Assembly (NCBI RefSeq): GCF_023073335.1
Contig: NZ_JADPJG010000011.1
Coordinates: 62,001 to 126,000, forward strand
Length of the DNA stretch: 64,000 nt
DNA from: Bradyrhizobium sp. 21
GTDB taxonomy: Bacteria > Pseudomonadota > Alphaproteobacteria > Rhizobiales > Xanthobacteraceae
Direction of reading: 5' to 3'
Part shown: one piece after another, positions 36,107 through 45,481 of the stretch
Layout: each line of letters opens with the position of its first letter
Position numbering within the stretch: position 1 is the first letter of the stretch
The notes under the pieces: model-generated
Told to the model about the DNA's origin: nothing
The model's input: the letters and a program-made list of their open reading frames with translations, nothing else
The model's database searches: none
Translations under genes and position numbers: made by a program

Positions 36107-36373
36107 TGAATTCCGAGAGGTACAGCCGGCAGGCGGCGCGGCGGCGGGTCACCTTTTAGCGGATTGAGCTGCGAATGGAAGCAGGCTCCGCGCGCAAGGA
36201 TGTGATTAAGCGCTTTTGGAATATCGGCTTTGAACCCAGCGCAATAGCGGGATCGAAGCCCCTTCCCCAGATTTGGATGCAAACGCATAGGAACCAGAGC
36301 GGGACCTGAGTGTCGGATGTGAAGGCCGGGTTAGTCGCATCTCTTCGGGTTCGCTCGAAAAGGGAAGGTGTCG

Positions 36374-37632
36374 ATGGACCGATTGTTGCGTGGATTCCTG
36401 TCTCAGTTCGTTCGCCGCGGGTCGTTGACGGTGACCACGGCAAAGGGATCGAAGTTCGCCGTCGGCGACGGCTCGGGCGAGCCGATTGCCGTCCGTTTCG
36501 TCACTGCGGAGGCAGAACGAAAGATCCTCGTCAATCCCGAGCTCGGGCTTGGCGAGGCCTATATGGACGGCGAGTTCGTCGTCGAGCGCAGCAGCATAGC
36601 TGATGCCCTCGCGATCCTGCTCGATCAACCCGACCTATTGCCGCAGTGGGCAAAACCCTGGTGGCACCTGCGCTATTTGACGCGGCACCTGAAGCAGTTC
36701 AATCCGCGCTCGCGCTCGCGCAGCAACGTCGCACATCATTACGACCTCGACGCGCGGCTCTACTCGCTCTTCCTCGATGCCGACAAGCAATATAGCTGCG
36801 CCTATTTCGAGACGCCGGAGACGACGCTCGACGATGCGCAGCTCGCCAAGAAGCGGCACATCACTGCGAAGTTGCGCGTCAAGCGTGGCCAGCGCGTGCT
36901 CGACATCGGCTCGGGCTGGGGCGGGCTGGGGCGGGCTGGGGCTCTATCTCGCGGAGATCGCCGGCGCCGACGTTACCGGCATCACGCTGTCGACCGAGCA
37001 GTTGCAGGTCGCCACTGCGCGCGCGACCGAGAAGGGTCTGACCAGATCGGCACGCTTCCTGCTCCAGGACTATCGCGACATTGACGGCCCGTTTGACCGG
37101 ATCGTCTCGGTCGGCATGTTCGAGCATGTTGGAGCGAGGTTCTACGACGCCTATTTAGCGCTGCGCCGAGCTCCTGAACGAGGACGGTGTCATGCTTCTG
37201 CACTCGATCGGCCGCTCGCAAGGCCCGGACTCGACCAATCCCTGGATCGCGAAATACATCTTCCCCGGCGGCTATATCCCCGCTTTGTCGGAAGTGCTGC
37301 CGGCGATCGAGCGTGCTGGTCTGCTGATCTGCGATATCGAGGTCCTGCGCCTGCACTACGCCGAGACGCTGAAGGCCTGGCGGGAACGCTTCCTGGCCCG
37401 GCGCGAGGAAGCGATACAGCTCTACGACGAGCGTTTCGCGCTGATGTGGGAATTCTATCTTGCGGCTTGCGAGATGTCGTTCCGCAAGCAGGCGATGATG
37501 AACTTCCAGATCCAGCTCACCAAGCGTCAAGGCGTGGTGCCGATGACCCGCGACTACATCGCCCGCGAGGAAGTGCGGCTGCGCGCAATCGAAGGCGGCA
37601 CCCAGCCGAGGCTGAAACTTGCGGGTGAATAG
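36374..37632 (+). pseudogene. cfa: Cyclopropane-fatty-acid synthase, two frame lesions
   Basis: Joining three frames gives a full ~415-residue synthase that transfers a methylene from S-adenosylmethionine to membrane unsaturated fatty acids. Frame 1 (ATG 36374, AGGGAAGG before it) runs through SNVAHHYDLDARLYSLFLD and CAYFETPETTLDDAQ to the cofactor loop LDIGSGWGGLG. There, a 10-bp unit (GCGGGCTGGG at 36921-36930 and again 36931-36940) is duplicated and shifts the frame. Frame 2 gives YLAEIAGADVTGITLS to FYDAYLAL. A second lesion near 37160-37172 (one base gained or two lost) leads to frame 3, ELLNEDGVMLLHSIGR to the stop at 37632. Two lesions suggest true inactivation. Confidence 0.85.
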
Positions 37633-37635
37633 GTC

Positions 37636-37842
37636 CTAGTGACGCAGGGTCGAAATCGGGGAAGACCGGAAGGAACTCGTTAACGCCAGTTGCGTCCGCA
37701 GTTCGTCCAGAACGTCGGGTGCGACCGGTTGGCGGCGGACGTCCGGCTGCCCGGCATGCTGCATGGCCACGATCAGCCCGGACAGCCAAAGCCGGCTGCC
37801 TGCCTCGCTTCGCCAGTTCTGGTGCTGCCGTTCTGGCCGCAT
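37636..37842 (-). CDS. Small hypothetical protein
   Basis: A possible 68-residue soluble protein starting MRPERQHQNWRSEAGSRLW with a later VAPDVLDELRTQLALTSSF helix. GAGG lies seven bases before the ATG at 37842. It ends 3 bp from the end of the broken cfa gene. Family not recognised; coding is moderately likely. Confidence 0.4.
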   Translation of the reverse strand: MRPERQHQNWRSEAGSRLWLSGLIVAMQHAGQPDVRRQPVAPDVLDELRTQLALTSSFRSSPISTLRH

Positions 37843-37934
37843 CGCTAGCCTCGTTCTCCTGGTGGAGGGTCGTCGGGGACAATCCCCTGCCCGCCTGCCT
37901 GTTCCGGCTCTATCCCCGAAAAAATCCGGGGAGA

Positions 37935-37950
37935 TGTGATCTGCTTCACA
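37935..37950. promoter_or_regulatory. Candidate Crp-type binding site
   Basis: TGTGA-TCTGCT-TCACA fits the Crp consensus TGTGA-N6-TCACA perfectly. It lies 33 bp before the small gene at 37984 and about 95 bp before the small leftward gene at 37842, so it could act on either. Confidence 0.45.
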
Positions 37951-37983
37951 TAAGTCTCGTCGGCCTTGGCCTAGACCGTCGCC

Positions 37984-38103
37984 ATGAGCAAAGAGACCCA
38001 AACCTCATTCGACGTGCAGGACGACCTCCGCACCGATTACGCCCTGATCGTCACCGGCGTCGGGGCGGCACTGGTTGCACTGGTCTACCTCCTGCTGGTC
38101 TGA
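37984..38103 (+). CDS. 39-residue single-helix membrane protein
   Basis: A tiny frame from ATG 37984 to TGA 38101-38103: an acidic N-terminus (MSKETQTSFDVQDDLRTDY) and one membrane helix (ALIVTGVGAALVALVYLLLV) ending at the last residue. Such acidic-plus-helix proteins are often small regulators or subunits of membrane complexes. A perfect Crp-like site upstream supports it being a real gene. No family recognised. Confidence 0.5.
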   Translation: MSKETQTSFDVQDDLRTDYALIVTGVGAALVALVYLLLV

Positions 38104-38393
38104 AGGCGAGCCGAAAGCTCCCAGCGTGCGTCATTTCGCGCGCCTCTCGATACGTCTGCCCGCCAATCCAATAGGTTCACATCATCGGGCATTTTCCGTG
38201 GCGCGGTCGCGAGCGCTGCCAGCGCCGCGACCCGGTTCCGCGAAAATCCGTCAAGCGCGGCGCGTACTGCGGCGCCCAATCATCCACCATTTTAATGATC
38301 GGTTGATAGCAGTCAGCTTTTGCTTCCGCTTTGGGCTGCGGCAGCGCTTTATCCCGGCCCCGCATTCGCCCAAGAAATTGTCAACACTCGATC

Positions 38394-39902
38394 ATGGCCC
38401 TTACTGATTCGAACATTTTGAAACTCGCTCCCGATGCCGGAACGCCTGCCTACCGGAGCGCGCCGCATAATATCGAGGCGGAACAGAGCCTTCTGGGCGC
38501 AATCCTGGTCAACAACGACGCGTTTTATCGCGTCTCCGACTTCCTGGAGCCGAAGCACTATTTCGAGCCGCTGCACCAGACCATCTACGAGACCGCCAGC
38601 AGCCTGATCCGGATGGGCAAGATCGCGACGCCGGTGACGCTGAAGACCTTCCTGCCCGCCGACACCGATGTCGGCGGCATGACCATCGGGCAATATCTGG
38701 CGCGCCTGGCCGCTGAAGCGACCACCATCATCAACGCCCAGGACTACGGTCGCACCGTCTACGATCTGGCGCTGCGCCGCGACCTGATCGGCATCGGCGA
38801 GGACATGGTCAACGTGGCCTATGACGCCCCGGTCGACTTTGCGCCACGGGCGCAGATCGAGGACGCCGAGCGCCGCCTCTACGAGCTTGCCGAATCCGGC
38901 CGCTATGACGGCGGCTTCCAGAAATTCTCGCAGGCGTTGGCGGTCGCGGTGGATCTCGCGGCAAAGGCGTTCCAGCGCGACGGCAAGCTGTCGGGCATCT
39001 CGACGGGTATGCGCGACCTCGACACCAAGATGGGCGGCCTGCAGTCCTCCGATCTCATCATCGTCGCCGGACGCCCGGGCATGGGCAAGACGTCACTGGC
39101 GACCAATATCGCCTACAACGTCGCACGAGCCTACGTTCCGGAAATCCAGGCCGACGGCACCACGAAGGCCGCCAATGGCGGCGTCATCGGCTTCTTCTCC
39201 TGCGAAATGTCGGCCGACCAGCTCGCCACGCGTATCGTGGCCGAGCGCACCGGCGTTCCCTCATCCCACATCCGCCGCGGCGGCATCTCGGAAGCCGATT
39301 TCGAAAAGATCCGGGAGGTGTCGATCGAGCTGCAATCGCTGCCTTTCTATGTCGACGCGACCGGTGGCCTGTCGATCGCGCAACTGATGGCGCGCGCGCG
39401 CCGGCTGAAGCGGCAGAAGGGCCTCGACCTGCTCGTGATCGACTACATCCAGCTGCTGTCCGGTTCGGGCAAGCGGAGCGACAACCGCGTGCAGGAAATC
39501 ACGGAGATCACGACCAGCCTGAAAGCGCTCGCCAAGGAACTCAACGTTCCCGTGATCGCGCTGTCCCAGCTCTCGCGACAGGTCGAATCCCGCGACGACA
39601 AACGGCCGCAGCTCTCCGACTTGCGTGAATCCGGTTCGATCGAGCAGGACGCCGACGTCGTCCTGTTCGTTTATCGCGAGGAATATTACCTCGCGATGAA
39701 GGAGCCCCGCCCGGGCACGCCGGAACACGAGAAGTGGCAGCTCGACATGAGTCTTGCGCACGGAAAGGCCGAGGTCATCATCGGCAAGCAGCGCCACGGC
39801 CCGACCGGCACCGTCGATTTGGCGTTCGAAGCCTCGGTCACGCGGTTCGGCGACCTCGCGCCTGACAGCCAGATGCCGGCCCGCAGCGGCAACGACTACT
39901 GA
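38394..39902 (+). CDS. dnaB: Replicative DNA helicase
   Basis: A 502-residue hexameric helicase. N-terminal domain with AEQSLLGAILVNNDAFYRV, linker, then RecA-like core: Walker A GRPGMGKTSLATNIA, DYIQLLSGSG as Walker B, and the C-terminal LRESGSIEQDADVVLFVYREEYY. Start ATG 38394. The 290 bp upstream (38104-38393) show no convincing gene. Confidence 0.97.
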   Translation: MALTDSNILKLAPDAGTPAYRSAPHNIEAEQSLLGAILVNNDAFYRVSDFLEPKHYFEPLHQTIYETASSLIRMGKIATPVTLKTFLPADTDVGGMTIGQYLARLAAEATTIINAQDYGRTVYDLALRRDLIGIGEDMVNVAYDAPVDFAPRAQIEDAERRLYELAESGRYDGGFQKFSQALAVAVDLAAKAFQRDGKLSGISTGMRDLDTKMGGLQSSDLIIVAGRPGMGKTSLATNIAYNVARAYVPEIQADGTTKAANGGVIGFFSCEMSADQLATRIVAERTGVPSSHIRRGGISEADFEKIREVSIELQSLPFYVDATGGLSIAQLMARARRLKRQKGLDLLVIDYIQLLSGSGKRSDNRVQEITEITTSLKALAKELNVPVIALSQLSRQVESRDDKRPQLSDLRESGSIEQDADVVLFVYREEYYLAMKEPRPGTPEHEKWQLDMSLAHGKAEVIIGKQRHGPTGTVDLAFEASVTRFGDLAPDSQMPARSGNDY

Positions 39903-39942
39903 GTTCCTTGAACCGGGCGTGCCTCTTGCGTAAAACGGCGCC

Positions 39943-41229
39943 ATGACACTGGCGTCCGACCCGAAAATGATCCCGCAATCCGGCCTTCTCTCCGCGGAGG
40001 CCAATCAGGCTGCCGCGCTCGCTGCTTATGGCGGCGTGCTCACCGTCGATCTCGATGCCATCATCGCCAATTGGCGCAAGCTCGAGAAGACCGCAGTGCC
40101 GGCCGAATGCTCGGCAGTGATCAAGGCCGATGCCTATGGCTGCGGCGCCGAGCAAGTCTCGCGTGCCCTCAACAAGGCCGGCTGCAAGACCTTCTTCGTC
40201 GCCACCATCGAGGAAGCGCGCAAGGTGCGCGCGGCGGTGCCGGAGGCCACGATCTACGTGCTCGGCGGCTATTTCCAGAACACCGGCGAGCACTACGCCA
40301 GCAGCAACTGCCGGCCGGTGATCGGCGATCTCAATGAGCTCGCGGAATGGGACGTGTTCTGCCGCCGCACCGGCTGGTCCGGGGGCGCCGCCATCCACAT
40401 CGACACCGGCATGAACCGGCTCGGGCTGACGCTTGCGGAAGCGCAGGCCATCATTCCCCGCATCAATGCCGGCGATCACGGCATCACGCTGGTGATGAGC
40501 CATCTGGTTTCGGCCGAGCAGCTCAACAGCCAAGTGAACGCCAAGCAACTCGCGGCCTTCCGCGGCATCGCCAGCGAATTTTCCGGCGTGCCGGCGGCGC
40601 TCGCCAATTCGTCCGGCATCTTCCTCGGCGCGCACTTCCAGTTCGACCTGGTGCGGCCAGGCGCCGCGCTCTACGGCGTCAACCCGACGCCGGAGTCCGA
40701 CAATCCGATGCAGCCGGTGGTCGACCTCAAGGCGCGCATCGTGCAGATCCGCAACGTCGAGCGCGGCGAGAGCGTCGGCTATGGCGGCACCTGGACCGCG
40801 CGGCGGCCGACGAAACTGGCGATCATCGCGGTCGGGTATGCCGACGGCTATTTCCGCGCCGCAAGCTCCAATGACGGCACCCGCGGCGCCGAGGTCATCG
40901 TCGCCGGCAAGCGTTGTCCGGTCGCGGGCCGCGTCTCCATGGACCTGATCGCGATCGACATCACCGATCTACCGCCGAACGCGGCGCGGCGCGGCCACAT
41001 GGTGACGCTGATCGGCGAGGGCATCACCGTCGACGAGCTCGCGCATCATTTCGGCACGATCGGCTATGAGGTGCTGACCAGCCTCGGCCGCCGCTATGCC
41101 CGAATCTACAAGGGCGGCAACGTCGTGGAGCCACTGACAAAGCCGGCTCCCGCGCAGGCGGTCGAGCAGCAGCCGCCCGCTCCGCCGCCGGTCGAGCAGC
41201 CCGCGAGCCCGCCGCCGCTGCCCGGCTGA
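39943..41229 (+). CDS. alr: Alanine racemase
   Basis: A 428-residue pyridoxal-phosphate enzyme making D-alanine for peptidoglycan. The cofactor Lys61 is in AVIKADAYGCG and the partner Tyr near SVGYGGTW. The fold is complete by about residue 395, and the last ~30 residues are a proline/glutamine-rich extension (VEQQPPAPPPVEQPASPPPLPG) not typical of the family. Lies 40 bp after dnaB, an order common in alphaproteobacteria (dnaB-alr-radA). Confidence 0.95.
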   Translation: MTLASDPKMIPQSGLLSAEANQAAALAAYGGVLTVDLDAIIANWRKLEKTAVPAECSAVIKADAYGCGAEQVSRALNKAGCKTFFVATIEEARKVRAAVPEATIYVLGGYFQNTGEHYASSNCRPVIGDLNELAEWDVFCRRTGWSGGAAIHIDTGMNRLGLTLAEAQAIIPRINAGDHGITLVMSHLVSAEQLNSQVNAKQLAAFRGIASEFSGVPAALANSSGIFLGAHFQFDLVRPGAALYGVNPTPESDNPMQPVVDLKARIVQIRNVERGESVGYGGTWTARRPTKLAIIAVGYADGYFRAASSNDGTRGAEVIVAGKRCPVAGRVSMDLIAIDITDLPPNAARRGHMVTLIGEGITVDELAHHFGTIGYEVLTSLGRRYARIYKGGNVVEPLTKPAPAQAVEQQPPAPPPVEQPASPPPLPG

Positions 41230-41242
41230 CCTGTTCGGCCGC

Positions 41243-41461
41243 TTACTTCTTCTTCCTGCTGTCCAGCGCTGTCCTGCAGGTCGCGCTGAGCTGATCGCGC
41301 TTGGCGTTGAGACAGGCGACGATGCCGCCGCCCGGTGCGAGGCCGGCGCAGAATTTGTCGTAGTCCGCCTTGCACGCACCCCGGGGATCAGCGGATTGTG
41401 CCGGAGCCGCTCCGGAGAATGCGGCGAGCAGTACGATGGCGGCAAAGTTGAACTTGGACAT
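41243..41461 (-). CDS. Small exported cysteine-rich-repeat protein
   Basis: A 72-residue protein with a signal peptide (AQSADP) and one cysteine-rich repeat unit: CKADYDKFCAGLAPGGGIVACL followed by LSATCRTALD (four cysteines). Start ATG 41461 has GGAGA before it. The family is exported; its role is unknown. Confidence 0.75.
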   Translation of the reverse strand: MSKFNFAAIVLLAAFSGAAPAQSADPRGACKADYDKFCAGLAPGGGIVACLNAKRDQLSATCRTALDSRKKK

Positions 41462-41502
41462 TGTGTCTCCGGTGACGAAACGCGAGAGGCGATCAGCTCT
41501 AC

Positions 41503-42273
41503 ATGAAGATTGCGACATTCAACATCAACAACATCAATCGCCGCCTGCCCAATCTCTTGGCATGGATGAAAGCGGCGAAACCTGATGTCGTTGCGCTTCA
41601 GGAGTTGAAGGCAAGTGATGGCGAATTTCCGGCGGCCGCGATCGAAAAGGCTGGTTACGGCGCAGTGTGGTGTGGACAAAAAACCTGGAACGGCGTCGCC
41701 ATCCTCGCCCGCAATGCCGAGCCCATACTCACACGCGATCGCTTGCCAGGGAAGCCAGGCGATCACGAAGCCCGCTACATCGAGGCCGCGGTGCGCGGCG
41801 TCATCGTCACCAGCATCTACCTGCCGAACGGCAATCCGCAGCCGGGGCCGAAATTCGATTACAAGCTCGACTGGTTCGCGCGGCTCAAGCGCCACGCGAA
41901 AACCTTCATCAAGCAGGATCTGCCCGTGGTGCTCGCCGGCGACTACAACGTCGCGCCTGATGAGATCGACATCTATCCGACGCGCTCGTGGGACAAGGAT
42001 GCCTTGATCCAGCCGAAGAGCCGCGCGGCCTTCGCCTCGCTGGTGGCGCAAGGCTGGTGCGACGCCATCCGCGAACAGCACCCGGAGCAGCGCATCTACA
42101 CCTTCTGGGATTACAAGCGAAACCGCTGGCCGCGCGATGCGGGCCTGCGGCTCGATCATCTCCTGCTCAGCCCTGCCCTCGTCTCACGGCTGGCCAAGGC
42201 TGGTGTCGACAAGAAGGTCCGCGGCGAAGACGGCGCCAGCGACCACGCGCCGGCGTGGATCGTCCTGCGCTAG
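41503..42273 (+). CDS. xth: Exodeoxyribonuclease III family protein
   Basis: A 256-residue AP-endonuclease/exonuclease. MKIATFNINNINRRL at the start, ALQELKASDGEFP carrying the metal-binding Glu, GDYNVAPDEIDIY with the catalytic Asn/Asp pair, and SDHAPAWI at the end with the His. It removes abasic sites and trims 3' ends. Bradyrhizobium carries more than one such gene. Confidence 0.93.
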   Translation: MKIATFNINNINRRLPNLLAWMKAAKPDVVALQELKASDGEFPAAAIEKAGYGAVWCGQKTWNGVAILARNAEPILTRDRLPGKPGDHEARYIEAAVRGVIVTSIYLPNGNPQPGPKFDYKLDWFARLKRHAKTFIKQDLPVVLAGDYNVAPDEIDIYPTRSWDKDALIQPKSRAAFASLVAQGWCDAIREQHPEQRIYTFWDYKRNRWPRDAGLRLDHLLLSPALVSRLAKAGVDKKVRGEDGASDHAPAWIVLR

Positions 42274-42274
42274 G

Positions 42275-43090
42275 TCAACGCCCGTAATATTCCTGCACGG
42301 TGTCCCACGCGGCCTTTTGCAACAGCTGCGTCGTCTCCGGATCCAGTCCCATGTTGTAGGAATTGCCGACCGGTGAACGGCCCGTCAGCGCGGCGAGCGT
42401 CACGCATGTCGCGAGATACGTGCCGGCGGGACTCGGGTGCCGCTTGTCCGGCGCATAAAGATTGAGCTCAGGCTGGAGCTTGCGCACGCGCGCGAAGGCA
42501 AGACCCGCGGGAATGACGAGCGCCTCATTGGCATTGCCTGCGATCGTGTAGGCCTCAGCCAGGCCCTCCGTCATCTCGGGCTTGTCGGCATAAGCCCAGG
42601 ACATGAACAGCACGGGCCGCATGCCATGGGCGCGGACGATCTCGCTGTCCTTCTTCGCGAACGTAACAAACGCATCCTTCAGTTGCGGATGGATCGGGCA
42701 CTGACTGCAATCCATCATCACGACCGCGTCGAACTGCCTGCCCGGCTTGTTGAAGACGACGGTGTTTTGCTCGTCGAAGGAATACGCGCCAATGCCGCCC
42801 GGCCGCAGCAGATTGTCCATGTCGTGCCAATCGAGGCCGGAGCCGCCGATCGTGGCCATGGTGTTGCGATAAGCCGCCTTGTTTTCAGGATCCCCAGCCC
42901 GCTCCATGAAGGAGAGATGCCCGGGCAGGCCGTTATTGTAGTAGAAGAAGCTGTTGCCGACGAACAACGCCGCCTTGGGAAAATCCGGGCCGAGCGAGGT
43001 GACCTTCGGCTTGGTCTGCGCCTGGGCATCGAAGCCCGCTGCAACGACCAGACACATTGCGAGCATCACTCGCGCAAAAAGACGCGTCAT
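42275..43090 (-). CDS. Exported SGNH-like hydrolase
   Basis: A 271-residue exported protein. Signal peptide ends DAQAQ. FVGNSFFYYNNGL carries the block I serine (in a GNS rather than GDS context), GGSGLDWHD looks like block II, and DKRHPSPAGTYLA carries the Asp-x-x-His dyad. The combination is typical of SGNH esterases; substrate unknown. Ends 2 bp from the convergent exonuclease gene. Confidence 0.75.
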   Translation of the reverse strand: MTRLFARVMLAMCLVVAAGFDAQAQTKPKVTSLGPDFPKAALFVGNSFFYYNNGLPGHLSFMERAGDPENKAAYRNTMATIGGSGLDWHDMDNLLRPGGIGAYSFDEQNTVVFNKPGRQFDAVVMMDCSQCPIHPQLKDAFVTFAKKDSEIVRAHGMRPVLFMSWAYADKPEMTEGLAEAYTIAGNANEALVIPAGLAFARVRKLQPELNLYAPDKRHPSPAGTYLATCVTLAALTGRSPVGNSYNMGLDPETTQLLQKAAWDTVQEYYGR

Positions 43091-43187
43091 GGCTTCCTCC
43101 CCTTTTTTCTCGGGCCGGAAACAAATCAGCTTTTCAGAATTGCCTCAAGAGGACGAGCGTGCAGCAGACATGCGTCAGCCTGCATGC

Positions 43188-43556
43188 TCACCACAAATTC
43201 CGGCCGTCGATCATGTTCACCGGCACGGCCTCCAGATCGAAATCGTCGAACAGGCGCGCGTTGACGCCGACCTTGGGATTGTCGAAATCGGGCTTGCCGG
43301 TCGACCAGTCCGGCGACTCCGAATAGGTGCCGCAGCCGCAGCTTGCGCAGAAATGATGTTTGACCGTGCGGCTGCCCCAGAGATAGGTCGCGACGTTCTC
43401 CGCCGGCGACAGCAGCCGAAATTGCGCCGGCGTGTAATAGGCCCACAACGCGCCGCGCTTGGCGCAGAGCGAACAGGTGCAACGGGTCACGCTCGAGGGC
43501 GCCTCCGTCACCTCGAACACCGTCTCACCGCAATGACAGCTTGCCTCGATCGGCAT
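43188..43556 (-). CDS. GFA-family (glutathione-dependent formaldehyde-activating-like) protein
   Basis: A 122-residue zinc protein. Cysteine ligands CHCGETVFEV, TRCTCSLCAKRG and HHFCASCGCG are intact. Family members resemble Gfa, but most, including this one, have no proven enzyme role. Confidence 0.85.
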   Translation of the reverse strand: MPIEASCHCGETVFEVTEAPSSVTRCTCSLCAKRGALWAYYTPAQFRLLSPAENVATYLWGSRTVKHHFCASCGCGTYSESPDWSTGKPDFDNPKVGVNARLFDDFDLEAVPVNMIDGRNLW

Positions 43557-43862
43557 GTCCCGCTCTCCGTTTTGTCAGGAGATGGTCGTAGCCGGCCCCT
43601 GCTGCCAACATGCTGTCAGCAGCGGAACGCCGCTCTTGGCCCGGGTGCTGCGCGCACCGACTTGCCGCACCAACTCAGCAAAAACATGAAAAACAACCCC
43701 ATGCACAGTAGCAGACCAATGGCAAATCAATGGGTTACGCATGCTCCGAAACGGGCAAAATACCGGCGGGATGTCTCCGGAAGCGGTCGGCGCCAACAGG
43801 ACAGTGAACGGGAGAGGCCGCCCGCGAACGACCTCTCCTTCGCGTTCAGCGCAGAGAGGTGA
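43557..43862. other. Intergenic region
   Basis: 306 bp with no supported gene. It contains an inverted repeat GGAGAGG...CCTCTCC (43811-43817 and 43832-43838) near the 3' end of the leftward hydrolase gene that could help stop its transcript, although no T-run follows. Confidence 0.35.
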
Positions 43863-44558
43863 TCAGCCTTTTTGAACTGCCGCCGCGGCCTTGCGTATGA
43901 CGTCGATGACCACATCAGGCTGGGACAGCATTGGCACGTGGCTGCTCGCGACCTCGGTAACTGTCGCTCCCATGCGCTTTGAGACCCAACGTTGCAGATC
44001 GGGGTGCACCGTGTGGTCTTTCGTGGCCAGGATGTACCAGCTTGGCTTCGATCTCCACGCAACCCTGTCCGCGCTGAGCTTTTGCTGCTGGAACAGATCG
44101 TAGACGGGCGCATAATGCGTCGCCCAAACCAGCTTCTGGTCGGCCTCGGAGAGATCACCTGCGAAGAACTCGGTGCCGCCCGGAAGCATCCAGGCACGCC
44201 CATCCGCCACCTCAACGCGAGAGAAAATGTCCGACGGATACTTGTCGAGCTGATCCTGTACGGTTTCGCCGGCATCCGGGGCCACCGCTGCGATGTACAC
44301 CAGCCCGACCACGCGCTCATCCGCGCCTGCGCCTGTAATCGTGGCCCCGCCGTAAGAATGACCGACCAGGAGAACGGGGCTGCCGACACGATTGAGCGTG
44401 CGCTTAACCGTCGCCAGATCCTCCTCGTAAGAGTCCAAACCGTATTGGACGGCAATGACCTCGTGTCCATCGGCCTGCAACGCAGGAATGACCTTACTGA
44501 AGCACGAGCCGTCGGCCCAAATCCCGTGGCAGAAAACGATCGTTGGTTTGGCGTTCAT
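43863..44558 (-). CDS. Alpha/beta hydrolase
   Basis: A 231-residue alpha/beta-hydrolase: oxyanion strand VFCHGIWADGSCF, nucleophile Ser in VGHSYGGATITG, acid in ATKDHTVHPDLQRW, and His in ASSHVPMLSQPD. It resembles plant-type salicylate/methyl-ester esterases and related bacterial hydrolases. No signal peptide. Start ATG 44558. The substrate is unknown and the gene stands alone. Confidence 0.88.
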   Translation of the reverse strand: MNAKPTIVFCHGIWADGSCFSKVIPALQADGHEVIAVQYGLDSYEEDLATVKRTLNRVGSPVLLVGHSYGGATITGAGADERVVGLVYIAAVAPDAGETVQDQLDKYPSDIFSRVEVADGRAWMLPGGTEFFAGDLSEADQKLVWATHYAPVYDLFQQQKLSADRVAWRSKPSWYILATKDHTVHPDLQRWVSKRMGATVTEVASSHVPMLSQPDVVIDVIRKAAAAVQKG

Positions 44559-44811
44559 GGGAACTTGCCTTCCTGATCACAATTGAAGAGCGACAGGATA
44601 GTAAGGAGGCAAGGCGCGTCTTCCGAAATGGCACGGGCAAGGTGTGGTCCTTTCAAAATAGCGATGGACCGATTTTCGAAACGTCTGCTTCGCATCAACA
44701 GCGCCGCTTTGACCAGCGCCGCGTCGCGTCCGGTCCGCCCGACAAATCGCAACAGCGTGTCATGCGATGCGAAGGGCCAAACAGGACACCCCTCTTCGGG
44801 AAGTCGAAGGC

Positions 44812-44955
44812 ATGAAATTGCGATGGCAAATTGCAGTCCTTGGCGCTGCTCTAACCGGCGCAGCTTTGAGCTACGCTTATACTCATCCCGCAATCGGGGT
44901 GGCTGAGCCGTGCCGGAGAAGTTCTCCGGGCGAGGTGACCTGTCCTCCGCCCTAA
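44812..44955 (+). CDS. Tiny exported protein
   Basis: A possible 47-residue protein starting MKLRWQIAVLGAALTGAALSYAY, a signal peptide, then 25 residues ending ECRRSSPGEVTCPPP-like with two cysteines. Ribosome-binding signal is weak. Its 3' end touches the decayed L,D-transpeptidase, so it may itself be a product of that breakpoint. Confidence 0.35.
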   Translation: MKLRWQIAVLGAALTGAALSYAYTHPAIGVAEPCRRSSPGEVTCPPP

Positions 44956-45344
44956 TCGTATCGGGCTTGTTGGTGCCGTGAATTCGATATTCGGTCTCGC
45001 CCAGATACATCGCACGCGCCGAGCGGGTTGCCAGGACCTCCTGCCATAAACCGCGGCAGATAAGGCTGACGCGAGACCATCTCCGCAGGCGGATGCCAAT
45101 CCGGCCATTCTGCCTTACGAGCCACAGTCTGCTCACCGGACCATGTGAAACCTTCGCGGCCAACACCGATCCCGTAGCGCAGTGCCTGCGCGTCGTTCAG
45201 GACGAAACAAAGGAATGTGTTCTTGGTATCGATGATCACGGTGCCCGGGGTCTGGCGGCTGGCGTAGTCAACCACCTGCCGCCTTTCCGCGTTTGACCCG
45301 CTTACCCCCAAGGTCACTATCCCAAGACAGGTACCCAGTAAAAT
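44953..45344 (-). pseudogene. L,D-transpeptidase remnant
   Basis: Family features: signal-peptide core LLGTCLGIVTLGVSGSNA, then VIIDTKNTFLCFVLNDAQALRYGIGVGREGFTWSGE, PEMVSRQPYLPRFMAGGPGNPLGA and, after a shift near 45012-45017, RAMYLGETEYRIHGTNKPDTI (each split in the text to key parts). Three defects are visible: no start codon before the signal peptide (a TAA cuts the frame at 45345-45347), a two-base loss in a CG run, and the gene ends just before the catalytic SGCIRM motif. Clearly non-functional. Confidence 0.85.
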
Positions 45345-45481
45345 TTAAGAAACTTCGAAGCGATTTCGCTCAGACTGGAACCGTGGGCGATGGTTAACGC
45401 CGGGCTCACGTTCGGCAAGATAGGGTTCCCACGCCCCGCGGATCGCCCGCGTCGCTGGCGGCGGCTAAACTCTCCCGATTC

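Noticed and set aside
36107..36373. Possible small gene or RNA between the cytochrome-like gene and cfa
   Set aside because: No frame with a start signal and no stable hairpin was found; treated as promoter DNA.
38085..38279. 64-residue minus-strand frame upstream of dnaB
   Set aside because: Overlaps the end of the small membrane-protein gene, has no ribosome-binding site, and resembles no protein.
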